A program made the position numbers and the translations under genes. This document shows positions 23,346 to 30,969 of a DNA stretch of 31,413 nt, one piece after another. Every line of letters starts with the position of its first letter. Within the stretch, counting starts at the first letter, position 1. The notes beneath the pieces were generated by a model, which saw nothing but the letters and a program-made list of their open reading frames with translations, was not told the origin of the DNA and searched no databases. This DNA comes from an uncultured Eubacteriales bacterium (GTDB lineage Bacteria > Bacillota > Clostridia > Oscillospirales > Acutalibacteraceae): positions 1 through 31,413 of the forward strand of contig CAJKBQ010000030.1 of NCBI GenBank assembly GCA_905198155.1. Direction: 5' to 3'.

Positions 23346-24341
23346 ATGAAACATCTCGCACTCCCTGCGCTACTTTGCACCGCAGCACTCTTGCTTACCG
23401 CCTGTGCGCGGCCTGCGGCATCGTCGGTTCCGGCATCTGCTTCATCGGCAGCGGTGTCTTCGGAGGCGGAGACCTCCTCCGCACCGACCGATACCGATAC
23501 GCTCCAGCCCATTGAGATCGCGATGAAAGACTATTTGCGCACGTCCGGCTCGGTGAACGACTTGACCGGTACACGCATTCCGGTTGAGGAAGTGATCGCG
23601 CTGGATACCGGAATCGCGTTCCGTTCCCCCAGCGGATTCGCACGCGCCTATGTGCTGCCGCAGGACAGCGGGAAAGCGCAATGGATGGAATCCAGCTATA
23701 TGGGCATCCCGTGGCGCGCGACAGCGCTTCCTCTGACGGACACGCTGACCGTATACCAAACGGAACCGACATTTGATCTGCATCCCGATTATGGCAATCG
23801 CCCGGATATCAATTACGATACGGTGCTCACCGATATGGGCGATTTCGATATCAATATCTTTCGGCTGCTGCTGTTGGTACACTTCGGTGTGTGCGGCTCA
23901 AACGACGCCATGGTATCGGACGACACGGTCCGGATCGGTGAACACGCATATGCGGCATTTTTCGACGGAGAATTGGTCAAAGGCTTGTACACCGAAGCCG
24001 GATGGGAGCAAGTGATTCACCTGCACGATCAGGACAACTATGCGGCGGAACCGCATATCATCGAGCAGAACGGAAAAGTCTACCGCGCATTTGGGCCGGA
24101 TGCGGGCGAATATGTTTCGATCTCCAACCTGCAAATCACGCACGTTTCGGATACCAAGCGCGTTTACCGGTTTGAATCCAACGCCGTCATGCATGGGAGC
24201 GCCGACATTGCCCCCGGTTTCACTCTGGAAATTACCGCCGTTCGTCAGCGCACTAAGGCCGACGAAAAGCTGAACAATTGGCTGTGGAAAATTGATGGGT
24301 TCCAAATCACGCAAACCCCGCTGAACAAACAACCTTACTGA
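23346..24341 (+). CDS. Putative lipoprotein, first of a tandem paralogue pair
   Basis: A 331-residue secreted lipoprotein of no recognised family. The signal peptide ends in the lipobox LTAC (Cys20), followed by a Ser/Ala/Pro/Thr-rich linker to about residue 55. A globular region runs to the end and includes PTFDLHPDYGNRPDINYDT, LLLLVHFGVCGS, GELVKGLYTEAGWEQVIHLHDQ and RVYRFESNAVMH. There are no further membrane helices. The start ATG follows AAAGGAGGT; a longer open frame to 23217 overlaps the zinc-ribbon remnant and lacks a site. It lies 18 bases before its paralogue and is probably driven by the promoter at 23026-23054. Solute-binding or envelope sensing is possible, but nothing in the sequence proves it. 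Confidence 0.8.
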   Translation: MKHLALPALLCTAALLLTACARPAASSVPASASSAAVSSEAETSSAPTDTDTLQPIEIAMKDYLRTSGSVNDLTGTRIPVEEVIALDTGIAFRSPSGFARAYVLPQDSGKAQWMESSYMGIPWRATALPLTDTLTVYQTEPTFDLHPDYGNRPDINYDTVLTDMGDFDINIFRLLLLVHFGVCGSNDAMVSDDTVRIGEHAYAAFFDGELVKGLYTEAGWEQVIHLHDQDNYAAEPHIIEQNGKVYRAFGPDAGEYVSISNLQITHVSDTKRVYRFESNAVMHGSADIAPGFTLEITAVRQRTKADEKLNNWLWKIDGFQITQTPLNKQPY

Positions 24342-24359
24342 TAAGGAGGTTCTCCCCCT

Positions 24360-25370
24360 ATGAAACATCTCACCCTCCCTGCGCTGCTTTGCGCCGCGGC
24401 GCTCTTGCTTACCGCCTGTGCGCAGCCTGCGGCATCGTCGCAGACTCCCTCGTCGTCTGCCGCAGCACCAGCCAGCTCGGCGGCCGCGTCCGAGTCCCCG
24501 TCCGCGCGCACCATTGCGCAGGTGTTCGCTGAGTATATGCAGACCTCCGGCAGTGCGAGCGATATTTCCGGCACGCGCGTCGATATTCAATCGGTCTTGC
24601 CGGTGACGGACGGCATCGCGTTCCAAACCGCCAGCGGATTTTACCGCGCGTATATCCTGAAATCGGAGTACGATAAGCTGTGTACCGCTGACAACCCGGG
24701 CGGCTGGCAGCAGTTGAACTATATGGGCATTCCGTGGAGTGCGTACGCGACGGTGCTGACCGACGACCTCGTCGTGTACCGCACGCAACCGACATTTGAC
24801 CTGCATCTCGATTACGGCAACCGCCCGGATATCAATTACGATACGGCACTCACGGATATGGGCGATTTCGATCTCAATATCTTTCGGCTGCTGCTGTTGG
24901 TACACTTCGGTGTGTGCGGCTCATACAATACCATGGTATCGGACGACACGGTCCGGATCGGCGAACGCGGATATTCGGCATTTTTTGACGGGGAATTGGT
25001 CAAAGGCTTGTACACCGAGGCCGGATGGGAGCAAGTGGTTCATCTGCACGATCAGGACGAATATGCGGCGGAACCGCATATCATCGAGCAGGACGGAAAA
25101 GTCTACCGCGCATTTGGGCTGGATGCGGGCGAATATGTTTCGATCTCCAATCTGCAAATCACGCACGTTTCCGATACCAAGCGCGTTTACCGGTTTGAAT
25201 CCAACGCCGTCATGCATTGGGGCGCCGACATCGCGCCCGGTTTCACGCTGGAAATTACCGCCGTTCGCCAGCGCACCAAAGCCGACGAGAAGCTGAGCAA
25301 TTGGCTGTGGAAAATTGATGGGTTCCAAATCACGCAAACTCCGCTGAACGAACAACTCAGCAACTACTAA
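24360..25370 (+). CDS. Putative lipoprotein, second of the tandem paralogue pair
   Basis: A 336-residue paralogue of the preceding gene with the same signal peptide and lipobox (LTAC, Cys20), start ATG 24360 after AAGGAGG. From PTFDLHLDYGNRPDINYDT onward it is nearly identical to the first copy, at DNA as well as protein level. The linker and residues about 27-140 differ much more; this copy has ESPSARTIAQVFAEYMQTSGSASDISGTRVDIQ where the first has LQPIEIAMKDYLRTSGSVNDLTGTRI in a comparable position. The few changes in the shared part include SNDAM to SYNTM and MHGSA to MHWGA. The function is unknown. The pair ends at a terminator shared with the convergent mgtE. Confidence 0.8.
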   Translation: MKHLTLPALLCAAALLLTACAQPAASSQTPSSSAAAPASSAAASESPSARTIAQVFAEYMQTSGSASDISGTRVDIQSVLPVTDGIAFQTASGFYRAYILKSEYDKLCTADNPGGWQQLNYMGIPWSAYATVLTDDLVVYRTQPTFDLHLDYGNRPDINYDTALTDMGDFDLNIFRLLLLVHFGVCGSYNTMVSDDTVRIGERGYSAFFDGELVKGLYTEAGWEQVVHLHDQDEYAAEPHIIEQDGKVYRAFGLDAGEYVSISNLQITHVSDTKRVYRFESNAVMHWGADIAPGFTLEITAVRQRTKADEKLSNWLWKIDGFQITQTPLNEQLSNY

Positions 25371-25392
25371 GTGTGTTTCCTCCTCCTAACAA

Positions 25393-25437
25393 AATCTCCG
25401 CCCGGCGCGTCATCGCGTGCAGGGCGGAGATTGATTT
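25393..25437. terminator. Bidirectional terminator between the lipoprotein pair and mgtE
   Basis: An 11-bp perfect stem AATCTCCGCCC / GGGCGGAGATT (25393-25403, 25422-25432). T-runs follow on both strands (GATTTTTA on plus, TTTTG on minus). Confidence 0.85.
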
Positions 25438-25455
25438 TTAATTGGAAACGACAAT

Positions 25456-26826
25456 TTACAGCGGCAGCAGCCAGCACGCGATGCGGAAATACGTCAGCAG
25501 CGCAATGGCATCGACAATCGTCGTGATGAACGGCGACGCCATCACCGCCGGGTCCAGCCCGATTTTCTGCGCGAACATCGGGAGCGTGCAGCCGACCAGC
25601 TTGGCGAACACGATCGTGACAATCAGCGTCAGCGAGACCGCCAGCGCCACCAGCGGCGTGACCCCGGCCGTGTGCAGGATCAAATTGTCCACAATCATGA
25701 TCTTCGCAAAGCACGCCCCCGCCAGCGCGATGCCGCACAGCACCGCCACGCGGATTTCCTTCCAGATGACGCGCAGCAGGTCGGAAAATTCGATCTCGTT
25801 CAGCGACAGCCCGCGGATAATCGTGACCGACGACTGCGACCCCGCGTTGCCGGACGAATCCATCAGCATCGGGATAAACGCCGTGAGGCACAGCATCGCG
25901 CCCAGCTGCGATTCGTAGTAGGAGATAATCATCCCCGTGAACGTCGCCGATACCATCAGCAGCAGCAGCCACGGAATCCGCTTTTTGAAAATATCGAAAA
26001 TGCTGCTGCGCATATACGTTTTGTCCGACGGGATGATGGCGGCCATCTTTTCGATGTCCTCGGTCGTCTCGTCCTCCATCACGTCCACCACGTCGTCCAC
26101 CGTGATGATGCCCACCAACCGATCTTCGCGATCCACGACCGGCATACAGATCAGGTCGTACTTGGTGAACTGCTCCACCACTTCCTCCTGGTCGTCGGTG
26201 GTGACGGCTTTGATGACGTGCGTGTCCATAATGTCCGCCAGCAGCGCGTCCTCCGGGTTCATCAGCAGGTCGCGCACCGTGACCACGCCTTCCAAATGCC
26301 GCTCGTAATCCGTCACGTAGCAGGTGTAGATGGTCTCTTTGTCTACCCCGTTTTTGCGGATAAAGTCGAACGCGTCGCGCACGGTCATGCCCTTTTTCAG
26401 CCCGATGTATTCGCTGGTCATCACGCTGCCGGCGCTGTTGTCCGGGTAGCGGAGGAATTGGTTGATGGTGTTGCGCGTTTCGGGCGTCGCGTTGTGCAGC
26501 ACGCGGCGCACCACGGTGGCGGGCAGCTCTTCCAGCATATCGACCGCATCGTCCACGAACAAATCTTCGACGATGTTTTTCAGCTCCGCGTCGTTGATGC
26601 CGTTGATGATGTGCTCCTGCTGCTCCACCGGCAGCAGCGCGAACACGTCCGTCGCCAGCTCCTTCGGCAGCATTCGGTACACCAGCACCGCCGTCTCCTG
26701 CGGCACGTCCTCCAACAGTTCGGCGATGTCCGCCTCGTTCATTTCCGACAGGGTCTCTTTGAGCTTGCGGTACTGCTTTTGCTCGATCAGTTCCATCAGC
26801 TCTTCGTATTTCATTTCATCCGACAT
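25456..26826 (-). CDS. mgtE: Magnesium transporter MgtE
   Basis: A Mg2+ channel of 456 residues, the family's usual length. The N-terminal ~130 residues form the Asp/Glu-rich superhelical domain (EADIAELLEDVPQETAVLVYRMLP). Two CBS domains follow (about 135-255; MTSEYIGLKKGMTVRDAF and PVVDREDRLVGIITVDDVVDVMEDE), then the plug helix and five membrane helices. The pore region is seen in IPMLMDSSGNAGSQSS, and the last helix region in GLDPAVMASPFITTIVDAIALLTYF, with the Asp residue that lines the pore in known MgtE. When cytosolic Mg2+ is high the acidic N-domain and CBS pair close the pore. The start ATG 26826 follows GGAGGGAA. An unusually long structured leader with a terminator precedes it, so transcription attenuation is likely. 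Confidence 0.95.
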   Translation of the reverse strand: MSDEMKYEELMELIEQKQYRKLKETLSEMNEADIAELLEDVPQETAVLVYRMLPKELATDVFALLPVEQQEHIINGINDAELKNIVEDLFVDDAVDMLEELPATVVRRVLHNATPETRNTINQFLRYPDNSAGSVMTSEYIGLKKGMTVRDAFDFIRKNGVDKETIYTCYVTDYERHLEGVVTVRDLLMNPEDALLADIMDTHVIKAVTTDDQEEVVEQFTKYDLICMPVVDREDRLVGIITVDDVVDVMEDETTEDIEKMAAIIPSDKTYMRSSIFDIFKKRIPWLLLLMVSATFTGMIISYYESQLGAMLCLTAFIPMLMDSSGNAGSQSSVTIIRGLSLNEIEFSDLLRVIWKEIRVAVLCGIALAGACFAKIMIVDNLILHTAGVTPLVALAVSLTLIVTIVFAKLVGCTLPMFAQKIGLDPAVMASPFITTIVDAIALLTYFRIACWLLPL

Positions 26827-26884
26827 TGGCGTTCCCTCCTTGGCTTATTTTGTCCATTTTCAGCCGAGAAAAGCACGACAACAC

Positions 26885-26918
26885 AAAAAACGCCGCGCAA
26901 AAACCTTTTGCGTGACGT
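26885..26918 (-). terminator. Intrinsic terminator inside the mgtE leader
   Basis: On the minus strand ACGTCACGCAAAA / TTTTGCGCGGCGT forms a 13-pair stem with one mismatch, a 3-4-base loop, and TTTTTT directly after. It ends about 60 bases before the mgtE ATG, so transcription must read through it for mgtE to be made. Confidence 0.82.
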
Positions 26919-27104
26919 CATAAGCAGGCTTCGGGGCGCAGCAGTACCGACGCGCTCCGGCAAGGTTCAGTGCGGGCGCGTTCAAGCTTCGATTGCTGCG
27001 CGGGTTGGAACGGCAGTATCGACAAACAAGGCCGGTACTGCCAACCGCTTATGACATATGCTGCCTGCTTGGCTACTTCGGCCTCCTGCGTCCACAAAAC
27101 CCAT
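26885..27104 (-). promoter_or_regulatory. Structured mgtE leader: candidate riboswitch/attenuator of unidentified class
   Basis: No credible gene lies in 26827-27213; the leader RNA runs from about 27125 to the mgtE start. On the minus strand I see a closing helix GTCATAAGC (27055-27047) / GCTTATGAC (26925-26917), 9 bp. It encloses GGTTGG/CCAACC (27046-27041, 27008-27003) with CAGTA/TACTG inside, and GCGCAGCA/TGCTGCGC (27001-26994, 26943-26936) capping an inner ACGCGC/GCGCGT stem. The 3' strand of the closing helix, GCCTGCTTATGAC, can instead pair through GCCTGCTT with AAGCAGGC (27070-27063), so two folds compete. A terminator follows directly. Mg2+ sensing is the natural guess, but the GGTGAGGCTCC core of the M-box as I remember it is absent. 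Confidence 0.7.
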
Positions 27105-27131
27105 CTCCTTTGCAATTGATATTCTTTTAAT

Positions 27132-27160
27132 ATTTTACACGCGAATCGCGATTCTGTCAA
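27132..27160 (-). promoter_or_regulatory. Promoter of the mgtE leader
   Basis: Minus-strand TTGACA (27160-27155), 17 bases, TAAAAT (27137-27132). The spacer contains a perfect 12-base palindrome GAATCGCGATTC (27143-27154), a possible repressor site. Confidence 0.85.
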
Positions 27161-27173
27161 GTAAAATTAACAC

Positions 27174-27196
27174 AAAAAATCCGCCGAAGCGGATTT
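27174..27196 (-). terminator. Intrinsic terminator of the SDR-uxaC operon
   Basis: Stem AAATCCGC / GCGGATTT with a tetraloop; TTTTTT follows on the minus strand. It is 17 bases beyond the SDR stop. Confidence 0.85.
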
Positions 27197-27213
27197 TGGC
27201 ACAAAAATCGGAT

Positions 27214-28062
27214 TCAGATCCCGGCCTGCGTCAGGAACCCGCCGTCCACCGGGAGCGTAATCCCCGTCACAAATGCCGATGCGCGGTCGTCCAGCAGGTA
27301 CGACACCGCGCCCAGCAGGTCTGCCGCCTGACCGAACCGTCCCATCGGCGTGTGCGCAATCACGCGTTCCCCGCGTGCGGTCAGTCCGTCTTCGACCGTG
27401 CCCAGGTACTGGCGGCTGCGCTCGTTGACCATGAATCCGGGCGCGACGGCGTTGACGCGGATGTGTGCCGGGGCCAGGTACGCTGCCAGCCACTGCGTCA
27501 GGTTGGCCACCGCTGCTTTGCTCATCGCATACGGCGCGACGCGCGACAGCGGGCGGTAAGTGTTCATCGACGCAAAATTCAGCACGACGCCGCCGTCTGC
27601 CGCCATCTGCTGCGCGAACGCCTGCGTCGGGATCACGGTACCCATGGTGTTCGCTTGCAGCACGGCTGCAAAATCGGCCATCGACAGGTTGAAAAATCCG
27701 CGCAGCGACTCCGGCCGGTCGTCGGCCAGCTCCGCCGGGTCAAACGCCGGGATCGTGGTCATTGCGGCGATGCGGTTGCCACCTGCGCCGTTGACCAAAA
27801 ACCGGCACGACCCCCACTGCGCCGCCACTTCCGCCGCCATGGCGCGCACGGCCGCTTCGTCGGTCACGTCGCACGGGTACACCCATCCGGCGCCGCCGTC
27901 GGCGGCAATGCGCTGCGCCGTGCGTTCCAGTTTCTCCCGCGTGCGGCCCACCAGCACCACCCGCGCGCCTTTCTGCGCCAAATCCACCGCAATTTCCGAG
28001 CACAGCGTGCCGCCTGCGCCGGTCACGACGGCCACCCGGCCTTCATAATAGGAATCTTTCAT
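27214..28062 (-). CDS. SDR-family oxidoreductase, probably D-mannonate/fructuronate oxidoreductase
   Basis: A 282-residue classical short-chain dehydrogenase. The Rossmann motif is TGAGGTLCSEIA (with Cys where Gly is usual), followed by NGAGG. The catalytic set is Asn in LQANTMGTV, Ser in NFASMN and Tyr178-xxx-Lys182 in YAMSK; PVDGGF lies near the C-terminus. The insertion RIAAMTTIPAFDPAELADDRPESLRGFFNL after NGAGG is typical of the SDR branch seen beside uronate genes. Being directly downstream of uxaC (13 bases) suggests fructuronate to mannonate reduction; this is inference from context, as gluconate 5-dehydrogenases look similar. The start ATG 28062 has GAGAGGAG upstream; a longer frame overlaps uxaC and is rejected. 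Confidence 0.85.
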   Translation of the reverse strand: MKDSYYEGRVAVVTGAGGTLCSEIAVDLAQKGARVVLVGRTREKLERTAQRIAADGGAGWVYPCDVTDEAAVRAMAAEVAAQWGSCRFLVNGAGGNRIAAMTTIPAFDPAELADDRPESLRGFFNLSMADFAAVLQANTMGTVIPTQAFAQQMAADGGVVLNFASMNTYRPLSRVAPYAMSKAAVANLTQWLAAYLAPAHIRVNAVAPGFMVNERSRQYLGTVEDGLTARGERVIAHTPMGRFGQAADLLGAVSYLLDDRASAFVTGITLPVDGGFLTQAGI

Positions 28063-28075
28063 GGTACTTCTCCTC

Positions 28076-29443
28076 TCATTGTTCCCCGTCGCGGACAGCG
28101 GGCAGCAGCAGCCGGGCATTCCGATAGAAAATATCCGTCAGCAGCTGCTGCGCCGTCTCGTCGGTGCAGTCGTATTCGCCGGACACGCACTTTTCCGCCA
28201 GCCATTGGCACGCGATTTGCCGGAAATATGCGTGGCGCGTCAGCGACAGCAGGCTGCGGGAATCCGTCGTCATACCGACAAATTCTGACAATACGGCGTA
28301 GCTTGCGTAGTGCGACAGCATTTGCCGAATGCCCTGCCGGTGGTCACACCACCACCACGCCGGGCCCTGGCAGACCACGCCCGGCACGCCGTCGCGCGCA
28401 TAGGAGCCGGACAGCGCTGCAAACGCCGCATTGTATGCCGGGTTCAGCGTATACAAAATCACTTTGGGCAGGCCGCCGGCGGCGCGCTCCCAGTCGTTCA
28501 GCAGGCGCGTGAGGTCTTCGACGCGGTAATCTGTTCCGATGGCCGCGTAGCCGCCGGCCGCACCGGCCGCTGCGCGCAGCCGGTCACTGGTGGCGCGCAC
28601 CGCGCCGACGTGCAGCTGCACCGCCCACCCGCGCCGGGCGTACAGCACCCCTGCGCGCCGCAGCAATTCCCCGGACAGTGCGCGCTGTTCACCATCGGTC
28701 AGCGGACGGCCGTCCCGCAGCTTTGCATATGCGGCCGCAGCGGTGTGCGCATCCGGCGCATAGCGGAACCCGCTGTCCAGCGCATGGTCTGCGAACCGGC
28801 AGCCCATTTGATGAAAAACGTCCATCCGCGCCGCAGCCGCATCGGTAAACGCGTCCAGTGTGTCCGTTGAGCGACCGGTCGAGGCTTCCAGCTCCGCCAG
28901 AAATGCCGGGGTCGGCGCGATCCAATCGTCGCCGCGCAGCGACGGCGCCAGAATATCCGATTCGGCAAAGCGCGCGACGTCCTCCGTGATCCGGCAGCAG
29001 GGCGCGAGGTATTCCACGCGGAACCGCTTGACGATGGCGCGCGCGGAAAAAGCCGGCGTGCGCAGCTGCGCCTGCGTATGCGCCCAGATTTCCGGCGCCG
29101 TATCGGCCGACGGCAGCAGCGTGCAGCCGAACACGGTGCGCAGCTCCATCCGCGCCCATTCGTACACCGGCGTTCCGATCAGCATGGGAAAGACCGTGCA
29201 GAACGCGCGGAATTTTTCCCAATCGCTGCTGTCGCCGGTAATCAGCCGCTCCGGGATGCCTTTGATGCGCATTAGGCGGTGCTTGTACGGGTCACTGACC
29301 AGCCACAGCTGCGCGAGATTATCGTACGAACGGTCGTCCAAAATGTCGCGCCAAGGCAGGTGATTGTGATAATCGATGATCGGCAGGGCCGCCGTGGCGT
29401 GCAGCAGCGCATCGGCGTATGCCTGTACGGCGTTTTCCGTCAT
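28076..29443 (-). CDS. uxaC: Glucuronate isomerase
   Basis: Converts D-glucuronate to D-fructuronate (and galacturonate to tagaturonate), the first step of hexuronate breakdown. The 455-residue product has the family's features: IIDYHNHLPWRDI near residue 25 with the two metal-binding His, RLITGDSSDWEKFRAF, WAVQLHVGAVR with a further His, FVGMTTDSRSLLSLTRHAYFRQI near the end, and PAWWWCDHRQGI. ATG 29443 was chosen because it gives the family N-terminus and overlaps the upstream stop as ATGA (4 bases), implying coupled translation; a longer open frame to 29893 crosses the M55 gene and is a shadow. No strong ribosome binding site is present, in keeping with coupling. uxuA and uxaB are not seen in the window. 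Confidence 0.94.
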   Translation of the reverse strand: MTENAVQAYADALLHATAALPIIDYHNHLPWRDILDDRSYDNLAQLWLVSDPYKHRLMRIKGIPERLITGDSSDWEKFRAFCTVFPMLIGTPVYEWARMELRTVFGCTLLPSADTAPEIWAHTQAQLRTPAFSARAIVKRFRVEYLAPCCRITEDVARFAESDILAPSLRGDDWIAPTPAFLAELEASTGRSTDTLDAFTDAAAARMDVFHQMGCRFADHALDSGFRYAPDAHTAAAAYAKLRDGRPLTDGEQRALSGELLRRAGVLYARRGWAVQLHVGAVRATSDRLRAAAGAAGGYAAIGTDYRVEDLTRLLNDWERAAGGLPKVILYTLNPAYNAAFAALSGSYARDGVPGVVCQGPAWWWCDHRQGIRQMLSHYASYAVLSEFVGMTTDSRSLLSLTRHAYFRQIACQWLAEKCVSGEYDCTDETAQQLLTDIFYRNARLLLPAVRDGEQ

Positions 29444-30249
29444 TTTTTCTGCGCCCCCCGCGCGGAACCGAATTTGAGGTCCGCGTACGACGTCAGTTCC
29501 GTCAGCGTTTTCCGCAGCGTGCGGGCGTCCACGCGCGTGGTTTCCGCGCCGCACGTTTCCAGCACCGCTTCGCACATATCCGTCCGGTAGAACGTCAGCT
29601 GCACCTCGGCGGGCAGCGCCAGCTGCATCGGCGGAATCTGCCGGACCGACGCCAGCGCGTCCGTAATCGCCGCGCGGACGGCCGCGTCGCGGTTCGGCAG
29701 CGGCACGGCACGGTTGCGCCCTTCGGCGCGCTTCACCGCGGCCGTGCGGATGGACGGGATGTATTCCTGCGCCTGGCGGCACGCGGTCTCGTCCCCGATG
29801 CAGCACACCACGGGTACGCCGTATTGGCCGCACAGCGCCGCGTGCATCGCCAGCTCGCTGTATTCCGTGCCGTTGACGCGCAGCGCAAACCACTGGCGGG
29901 AGCTGATTGTGTGATCCAGAAAGCCGTTGATGGTTCCGGCGCGCGCGTGGGCGCCCAGTTCAATCTGGCAGTCGATCGCGCCGCCCCGCAGCAGAGCTTC
30001 CCACCCCGCGATATCCGTCTGCACCGCAGAGCCGTCCAGCAGATCGGCGCGGACGTTTCCGCCGCCGCCGTGTCCGTCCAGAAAATAGACCTGGTCTGCA
30101 CCGGCCGCCCGGCAGATGCGCGCGCAGTCGTTGATGGACTGCGTCAGCCGCACGCACGCATCCGCGTATGCGGCCGTGCCGCTGGCGATGGCGTCGATCG
30201 ACAGCACCCCCGGAATGCCCTCCAAATCCGTTAGTAAAAATACGTTCAT
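29440..30249 (-). CDS. M55-family D-aminopeptidase (DppA-like)
   Basis: A 269-residue zinc peptidase of the M55 family, whose type member, Bacillus DppA, trims D-amino-acid peptides. The metal-binding pattern is present: DLEG (Asp8, Glu10) at the N-terminus, DGHGGGGN, LGAHARAG and NGTEYSELAMHAA. The length and order match the family. The start ATG 30249 has AAAGGAG upstream. It overlaps uxaC by four bases and so is the first gene of a probable M55-uxaC-SDR operon. That link between peptidoglycan-peptide or D-peptide turnover and uronate catabolism is unusual; no peptide transporter is nearby. A minus-strand TATAAT (30306-30301) could be its -10 box, without a good -35. Confidence 0.88.
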   Translation of the reverse strand: MNVFLLTDLEGIPGVLSIDAIASGTAAYADACVRLTQSINDCARICRAAGADQVYFLDGHGGGGNVRADLLDGSAVQTDIAGWEALLRGGAIDCQIELGAHARAGTINGFLDHTISSRQWFALRVNGTEYSELAMHAALCGQYGVPVVCCIGDETACRQAQEYIPSIRTAAVKRAEGRNRAVPLPNRDAAVRAAITDALASVRQIPPMQLALPAEVQLTFYRTDMCEAVLETCGAETTRVDARTLRKTLTELTSYADLKFGSARGAQKK

Positions 30250-30363
30250 TTACCCGCGCTCCTTTGCACCGATGATCGAAATATGCTTTTGTGCGCTTCC
30301 ATTATAATCGCATCGGGCGGAAAACGCTACTGCAATCTGCCGAAACGCTGCTCCAATCGTCCG

Positions 30364-30394
30364 AAAAACGTACGGCGCGGGTAAACCGCGCCGT
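30364..30394 (-). terminator. Intrinsic terminator after the small PH-like membrane protein
   Basis: A perfect 9-bp stem ACGGCGCGG / CCGCGCCGT with a 5-base loop lies directly after the stop. On the minus strand it is followed by ACGTTTTT. Confidence 0.8.
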
Positions 30395-30940
30395 TCACCG
30401 TGCTGCGCGCCACTGCGCCAGCATGGCTTGCAGCTGTGCCGTCCATGCCTGCGGGTCGCCGGAAATGTGCGAAAGATCCACCGCGAACCCGTACGAATCG
30501 TGCGCGGCCTCGCGTTCCAGCAACTGGCGCACCCGGTGGGAATAGCCGCGCGGGAATTCGGCGTCGTCCACCGTTTGGATGCGCAGGACGCGGCGTGCGC
30601 CGGTGCATTCCAGCCGGATATCCGCGATGCACGACCACGGCAGCAGCCGCACCGAGCCGGGCAGCCGAAGTCCGGCAATCCGCACGCCGACCGGCAAATG
30701 CGCCAGGCCGTCCGGGGTGACCTGAAAGCATCCGACCGGGCCGACGGCGCGCACCAGCTGCGCCGCGAAGATCACCAGCGCGCTCAGCGCGACCGCACCG
30801 GCCAGCAGCGCCGGCAGGACGGCCGACGGCGAAAATGCCGCCGCCAGCCGGATGACATAGGCTCCGGCCAGCGCCGCCAGCAGCGCGCTGCCGCCGCAGA
30901 CGGCCAACGAATAAGCCGGGCGATATCGGATGGTCTGCAT
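30395..30940 (-). CDS. Small membrane protein with PH-like cytoplasmic domain
   Basis: A 181-residue protein without a secure family. Two adjacent membrane helices (about residues 10-32 and 38-60, Ala/Leu-rich) are followed by a soluble region with a bacterial PH-like strand pattern: GCFQVTPDGLAHL, RLLPWSCIADIRLEC, VLRIQTVDDAEFP. The W-x-x-I pattern after a basic stretch is common to STM3941-type proteins, but I would not name it. The C-terminus holds a helix with Trp-Gln repeats. ATG 30940 was chosen for the GGAAGGAGG upstream; an earlier ATG at 30970 overlaps the ispD stop. It lies 29 bases after ispD and is probably co-transcribed, then closed by a terminator. Confidence 0.72.
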   Translation of the reverse strand: MQTIRYRPAYSLAVCGGSALLAALAGAYVIRLAAAFSPSAVLPALLAGAVALSALVIFAAQLVRAVGPVGCFQVTPDGLAHLPVGVRIAGLRLPGSVRLLPWSCIADIRLECTGARRVLRIQTVDDAEFPRGYSHRVRQLLEREAAHDSYGFAVDLSHISGDPQAWTAQLQAMLAQWRAAR

Positions 30941-30969
30941 TGCGAAAACGCCTCCTTCCGGCCGGTGCA

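Noticed and set aside
26982..27104. 40-codon frame starting at minus-strand ATG 27104 inside the mgtE leader
   Set aside because: The purine-rich AAAGGAG abuts the ATG with no spacing, and the frame runs through the helices of the structured leader; a leader peptide is not supported.
30310..30368. Imperfect ~22-base direct repeats (GAAAACGCTACTGCAATCTG / GAAACGCTGCTCCAATCGT)
   Set aside because: Only two imperfect copies; no palindrome or promoter context to support an operator.
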